Below, one piece after another: positions 59,190 through 64,000 of a DNA stretch of 64,000 nucleotides. A model generated the notes under the pieces. It was not told the origin of the DNA and ran no database searches. It was given only the letters and a program-made list of their open reading frames with translations. The DNA is from Parasponia andersonii (Eukaryota > Streptophyta > Magnoliopsida > Rosales > Cannabaceae), in contig JXTB01000002.1 in NCBI GenBank assembly GCA_002914805.1, positions 1,383,675 to 1,447,674 of the forward strand, in the 5' to 3' direction. Within the stretch, counting starts at the first letter, position 1; each line of letters opens with the position of its first letter. Made by a program: the position numbers and the translations under genes.

Positions 59190-61291
59190 GATTGATAGTT
59201 CAGACATACTTGGAAAGAAAATGGGCTCTCTTGCAAAATGGGAATCTTTTTACACAACATATACAAAATGGAAGGGCTTCAGCATTCGAATTGATGATGT
59301 CAAACGAAAAATATGACATAATTACTATGCGGAGGTGGGTTTGCTCAAAGGAAGGTTTTTGACATGATCAATTCATTAACATGCCAAACAAGAAAAAGCA
59401 ACTAAAGCCTATTACTAGATCCGGATGTCAAGCAGCACTTCAGGTTGTTAAAAATTGAGACAATGATACTTGAAGAGCAAAGGAGTTTGTCCCTTCACAC
59501 AACCATAAGACTATCTCAATGCTTCGGATGCAATTCCTCGAGTCCAACCGAATCGTCCCTAACAATGTGACAGCCCAAGTTATGTCCATGAACAAAGTTG
59601 GGATAAAAATAACGAATACTATCTCCCATGCAGCTTTGCAATCTGGCGGTTATGACAAGCTTCCTTTCCAATTGAGAGACATATACAACAAGGTTGCCGC
59701 CCTAAAAATTAGGAAACTTGGAAACTGACTCAGAAGAAGCTTTGGGTTATTTGGAATATTTATCTAGCAAAGATCCTAATTTCTACATTGAATAACAAGT
59801 TGACGAAGAAGATAGGTTGTCAAACCTTTTCTAATCAAATGGGGTTTCTCGAATAGATTATGAGGCCTTCAGAGAAATTCTTGCATTCGACACAACCTAT
59901 AAAAAAAAATAAGTATCATAAGCCATTATACATCATTGTTCAAGTAAATCACTACTTTGGGTCTTCTATTTTTGGATTGGCACTCTTACTAGACGAGACA
60001 ATTGAAACTTTTTGTTGGTTATTAAGGGTCTTTCTCGATTGTATAAGTAATAAGAAACCCTCTATAGTTTTAACCGATGGTGATCCTGCCATGAAATATG
60101 CAATCTCACAGTTCATGCCTGAATTTATCCATCGATAATGTGCTTGGCACCTTGGAAACAATGCAACAAGTAATGTTAAAGATCCTTTCTTCAAGCGTGG
60201 TTTTTTTCAGATCTCATGTACACGTACTACACTAAAGAAGAGTTTGACAGAAGATTATCAGCTTTGCTAGAATCTTTTGGCCTCATTGATAATGAATGGT
60301 GCCATCAAGATTATGAGAAAAGAGAAAATTTGGTAGAGTCTCATTTGAGAGGGCACTTCTTTGGAGAAATGAGGACAACCCATCGTTGTGAGTCAATGAA
60401 CTTTGCCATCAAGAAAGATTTGAAACATGTAGAAAAATACACAATACATGATTTTGTTTCCCAACTTGATTTTTCCCTCTCCAAAATGAGACACAATAAA
60501 TTGCATTCTGATTATATAAGTAAGCACACCATGCCAAAACTACCCCTGCCAATAAATGTACTCAAGCCCTATTACAAGCAAGTAACCGACATCTTCACAA
60601 GAAACTTGTACTACAAGGTTGTAGAATAGATTGATAGAGAAAATGCATATACAATAACCACACGTGAAGATCAAGTAGGTTACTATGTTTTCCACTTGAC
60701 AAAGTTTGGTCGTGGTAGAATTGGTATTCAAGTGTACATGCTTATTGTTTGAAACTAATGGATATCGATGCAGACATATATAGGCATGCATGAAGAGTCT
60801 TGAAATTAGGGCTATTCCAAAATCACTCATTTTAAAAAGATGGAAGAAGGAAGCAAAGAGTTCATTGGAACGTACAAATTTACAGGTTCAAGACAATCAA
60901 TAAGAGTTAGTTGACATGTCAAGGTATGGATCCCTTTGATTGCACGTTGATGAACTTCTATACTTCTAGACTTAAGAGCTCCTTCAAGTATGCAAAAAGT
61001 GAAATTGTTAGGCTCACTAGTTTTTTCAAACATGAGTATAAACAAATCTCCTTGCGCAGCAATGATGATCATGTAATTCTAGGTAGACACCATGATAACC
61101 CTAATATTATCAGGGATCTAGTAAACGTGCAAACTAAAGGGTCAGGACATATAGGCTCATCTGCAGATGGAGTTCATCGAGCTGGGTCTAGTGGTACTGT
61201 TAAGAAGACAAGGTTATGTAGGATTTGTTATGGTGTAGGGTATGACGTTCACAATTGTCAATCTCATTTCATGCACGTGAGCAACGAATGA
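59190..61291 (+). pseudogene. FAR1/FHY3-type MULE transposase gene, decayed
   Basis: This is a Mutator-like DNA transposase of the group from which the light-signalling factors FAR1 and FHY3 arose. Order: FAR1 DNA-binding region at about 59215-59525 (KWESFYTTYTKWKGFSIRI, TRSGCQAALQVV, HNHKT); its linker (MSMNKVGIKITNTIS, LQSGGYDKL); the MULE core at about 59875-60200 (KKNKYHKPLYIIVQVNHYFG, ALLLDETIETFCWLLRVFLD, VLTDGDPAMKYAI, with W/C-WHLG near 60145); then RGHFFGEMRTTHRCESMNFA, a SWIM-like region (CQGMDPFDC, about 60915), and a C-terminal knuckle CRICYGVGYDVHNC whose usual His is Tyr. It needs several frame changes and stop readings, so it is dead as read. Confidence 0.82.
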
Positions 61292-62199
61292 CCATTAATA
61301 AGTAACAATGCTTCGGGTATTACAACAGGGACCTCACATAAATTCATGATGAATGAATCTACTCAGGGTTCAATCCATTCCTCAGATTTCTTGTGATGCA
61401 TTTTATTGTAAGACTCCCTGAATCAACTTATTTATTCATTTATGTACTTTTAAAATTTTTCTTTCAAGTTCATTGACATTTTCTTCAAAAATCATCAACT
61501 ATATTTATTATATTGTTTGTATTATTCCATTTTTATTATATATTTGCATTATGTGACTTCATTTCCTTCTATCATACTTACTAACCCTACCTTCTCTGCT
61601 GAGTTAACCATACTTGTAAAATAGTTTAGATTAAACGTTGGCTATAATGTGAACTGTGTTATAGTTACGTGAGCTACAATTTCTTGTCCTTTACAAAACA
61701 AACTAATATTAGCATTGTACGATATATTTGCTATTTATGATTTCATTCTGGTTCATATGTTAAGTCAAATATGAACACATTTGTCCTTTCATGAATGATA
61801 TTACTCCAAACATGTTCAAAATTATAATATCTTTATCACCTATTCTCTCATATAAAATTAATTTTCTGCCACTACTACCTAAATTAAAAATACGTTATCA
61901 CCCTAACTCATTCACCTTCATTTACTTAAATACCCCTCCAATCACATATAGGATATGGCCACTCAACTCTTAGCCGGTTGTAATTGGTCAAAATACCCTG
62001 CTTTTTCCCAATTGTGGTATTTTAAAAGTATTGTTTGATGAATATTTTTCTATAGTTATTACATATCCTGTTACATATTATACATACTATAGGATCATGC
62101 ACTTGAGTTCCATTATTATATCGTGATAGTTTAGATCGCTGATGAGTTATTATAGCACTAGGTGAAAGATCTAGGCCACTGCACAAGTTTTTGGCTGAC
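61292..62199. other. Intergenic DNA, nothing recognised
   Basis: AT-rich. It probably holds the 3' part of the MULE, but no terminus could be identified. Confidence 0.4.
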
Positions 62200-63014
62200 A
62201 CACCTTTAAGTAGTGTCAAGATATTGGTACCTTTGATTGGAGCATTACAGGACCGTGATATGAGAATGAGAGCTCACTCATTTATATTGATTGATATATG
62301 ATATGTACAATCATATGTTTCTAGTTTTAGTTTTGAATATGTGATTATTCTTGATTTTAATTATTTATAAAAACTTAGTTTATAAATAGATTTTGAAAAA
62401 GATATGAACCATCCAGGTTTAGAAAAATTGCATCTATTCAAAAAGGTAATTGAATTTCTACTAAGCATGTGAATGCTCACCCCTTTGCTTCTTCCACTTT
62501 CAAGTGTTTGACTATCTGAAGTAGTCGTCTTGATAGACAGACAAGTTGTGTAGCTTGGGTATGCAGTTTTACTCTTAATCCCTAGTAAGTGTTTATACTC
62601 TACTAACTTTCTTTTCTTATTCAATTATTTAGCCAATATCAGTAAATTTACTAAGTGAATGTACGAGGATGATTTTATTCTTACTTTGAGAACTTGAAAA
62701 CTTCAAGTGATTTTATATAAATTAGTTTGGACATTGGATTAAAGTTTTCAATTGAACTCAATTTATCAAAATTTATGATTTCTTAACAAGTACCCAAATG
62801 AGATAGCTGAAAATTTTCTTGAATCTTAACAAATATTTTTCTTAAGTAAATGAATGCTTATAAGAGTTTTTAATAGTTTTAGAATTTATAATGATTTGAT
62901 GACTAAAATAAAATTATCTGATATTTGATTTTTCTTGATTTTTGAAAATTAATATTTTATTTTATTTTCATTTAAAATTACTAAAAGTCGTAGTTTTAGA
63001 TTCCAGTCATGACA
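62200..63014 (+). repeat. 3' part of a Tekay-like LTR (remnant)
   Basis: It aligns in order with the ends of the LTRs at 23870-26163 and 39882-42056: a GAGAATGAGAGCTCA part, TGCTCACCCCTTTGCTTC, then TAATGATTTGATGACTAAAA as in 26030-26055, and a CAGTCATGACA end like GGGTCGTGACA. No internal element sequence follows. The left border is unclear. Confidence 0.55.
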
Positions 63015-64000
63015 TGGTTTGTCTGAAATTCTTTAAACAATTGTTTTTTCTTTTTCAGTTTCTTTTTCAATATTCAAAATTAGTTTTCAGAAAATCAAAT
63101 AAGTTAGGAAAAATAATCTTAAAAAGTCTTACGTTTTTGTGGAAATTTTAATAGAACTTATGTGCTCTTGAAAATATTAGAAGGATTTACTCCACAATCG
63201 CTTCACTCAAAAACGATAACTTTTTTGTTTTAATTATGTCATATACCACTGAATTTTACTACCAGCTCAATAAGGAAAAAAGGGGGGAAAAACAAAGAAA
63301 GAAAGGGGCCCAAAAAAACATCAAATCATCTCCTGTACGTATAAAATTGGGAGAAATTAGTATAAAAATACGACAATTACCGTTAATATAAAATGGATCC
63401 AAACACTAAACTTGTCAATTAAATTTGAAAGCCAAAAAGAATATACAAAACTAAATTGAGAGAGAAATTTTGTTTTTTTTTTTTTTTTGGGAATTTTTAC
63501 TGAAGTTTAAATTTTCTTCTTTTTCTGTTACAAGTTTAATTTGGAACGCTTAATGTTTTGAGTACTCTTTATTAGTAGAAAGTCTGTCATGTTGCACCAA
63601 TTTTTCCTAGTTTCGCAACTACAAGAGATAAAATTTATTAAGAGAGTCCACGGGTATAAAAACAAAAGCACTAGCTAGGTATTAATATGACATGATTGTT
63701 TATAGATATAAATGCTAAGCAGTTATTTTGGTTCAATACTGAACAATTCCCCTTAATCCAAAATAAAAACTTAAACTAAGGTCTTAATCCAAAGCATCTG
63801 AGTATTACAAGGAAATCGAACTACGAAATTGAATAACCTCAATCTCGTAATCTATTTGTTGGTCATCAATATCACTGAACAGCACTTAACAGCACTTGAG
63901 CTGATGAGAAAAGAATAAGGTGAATAGGTATTGTCCCGTAGGAAAACAGTTACACTTGTGTGGTTATTTAACCTGAAAACAGTTGCAAACTATATATATA
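63015..64000. other. Intergenic DNA to the window end
   Basis: No gene or element recognised; purine-rich low-complexity runs at 63270-63310 and a long T run at 63472-63488. Confidence 0.5.

Noticed and set aside
59190-61291. A host FAR1/FHY3 transcription factor gene
   Set aside because: The frame is broken many times and sits in transposon-rich DNA; likeness is to MULE copies of the group.

Overview
The window is nuclear DNA of a flowering plant, most likely a eudicot. It is AT-rich, full of (AT)n microsatellites and dominated by nested transposable elements. The host genes have introns and plant families are recognisable: copper amine oxidase and the LOG cytokinin enzyme. I cannot name the species. 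There are three assembly gaps (313 N at 2992-3304, 134 N at 39627-39760, a single N at 43583); the last marks an almost certain false duplication.

Layout. 1-10532: an Athila-type Ty3/gypsy fossil on the minus strand, its 3' LTR cut by the window start. Between its integrase and its 3' LTR, where Athila elements often keep an env-like ORF, lies an intronless, same-strand copy of a LOG gene with one premature stop. 10533-17935: the rest of a CACTA (En/Spm) DNA transposon, into whose left part the Athila seems to have inserted; it has a decayed transposase, a second gene with a Ulp1-like C48 protease region, subterminal repeats and a clear right terminus. 19074-23067: the one host gene that looks intact, a five-exon copper amine oxidase on the minus strand (670 codons, TPQ and copper ligands present). 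23870-26163: a solo LTR or LTR remnant. 26832-27011: a tRNA-derived SINE with target-site duplications. 27025-34723: a 1.1-kb head-to-tail duplication whose first copy was later split by a Ty1/copia fossil (27655-33138). 36538-36890: a degenerate minisatellite. 37994-38871: exons 4 and 5 only of a second copper amine oxidase. 39882-46311: a 3'-truncated Tekay-like Ty3/gypsy fossil containing the false duplication. 46500-47110: a C48 protease fragment.

49028-55658 holds a set of small unidentified genes or pseudogenes: one on the minus strand and four on the plus strand, about 1 kb apart. The four plus-strand ones share a CxxC pair followed by a helix-rich stretch. I regard this cluster and the LOG copy inside the Athila element as the two most unusual things here. 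55814-57484 is a solo LTR with a perfect 5-bp target duplication. 59190-61291 is a decayed FAR1/MULE transposase gene. 62200-63014 is a further LTR remnant.

How it fits together: two copper amine oxidase copies on the same strand, with equal 3' exon structure, point to an old tandem duplication. Only the left copy survived whole in this window; the right one lacks exons 1-3 and is bordered by transposon debris. No tRNA, rRNA or CRISPR was found.
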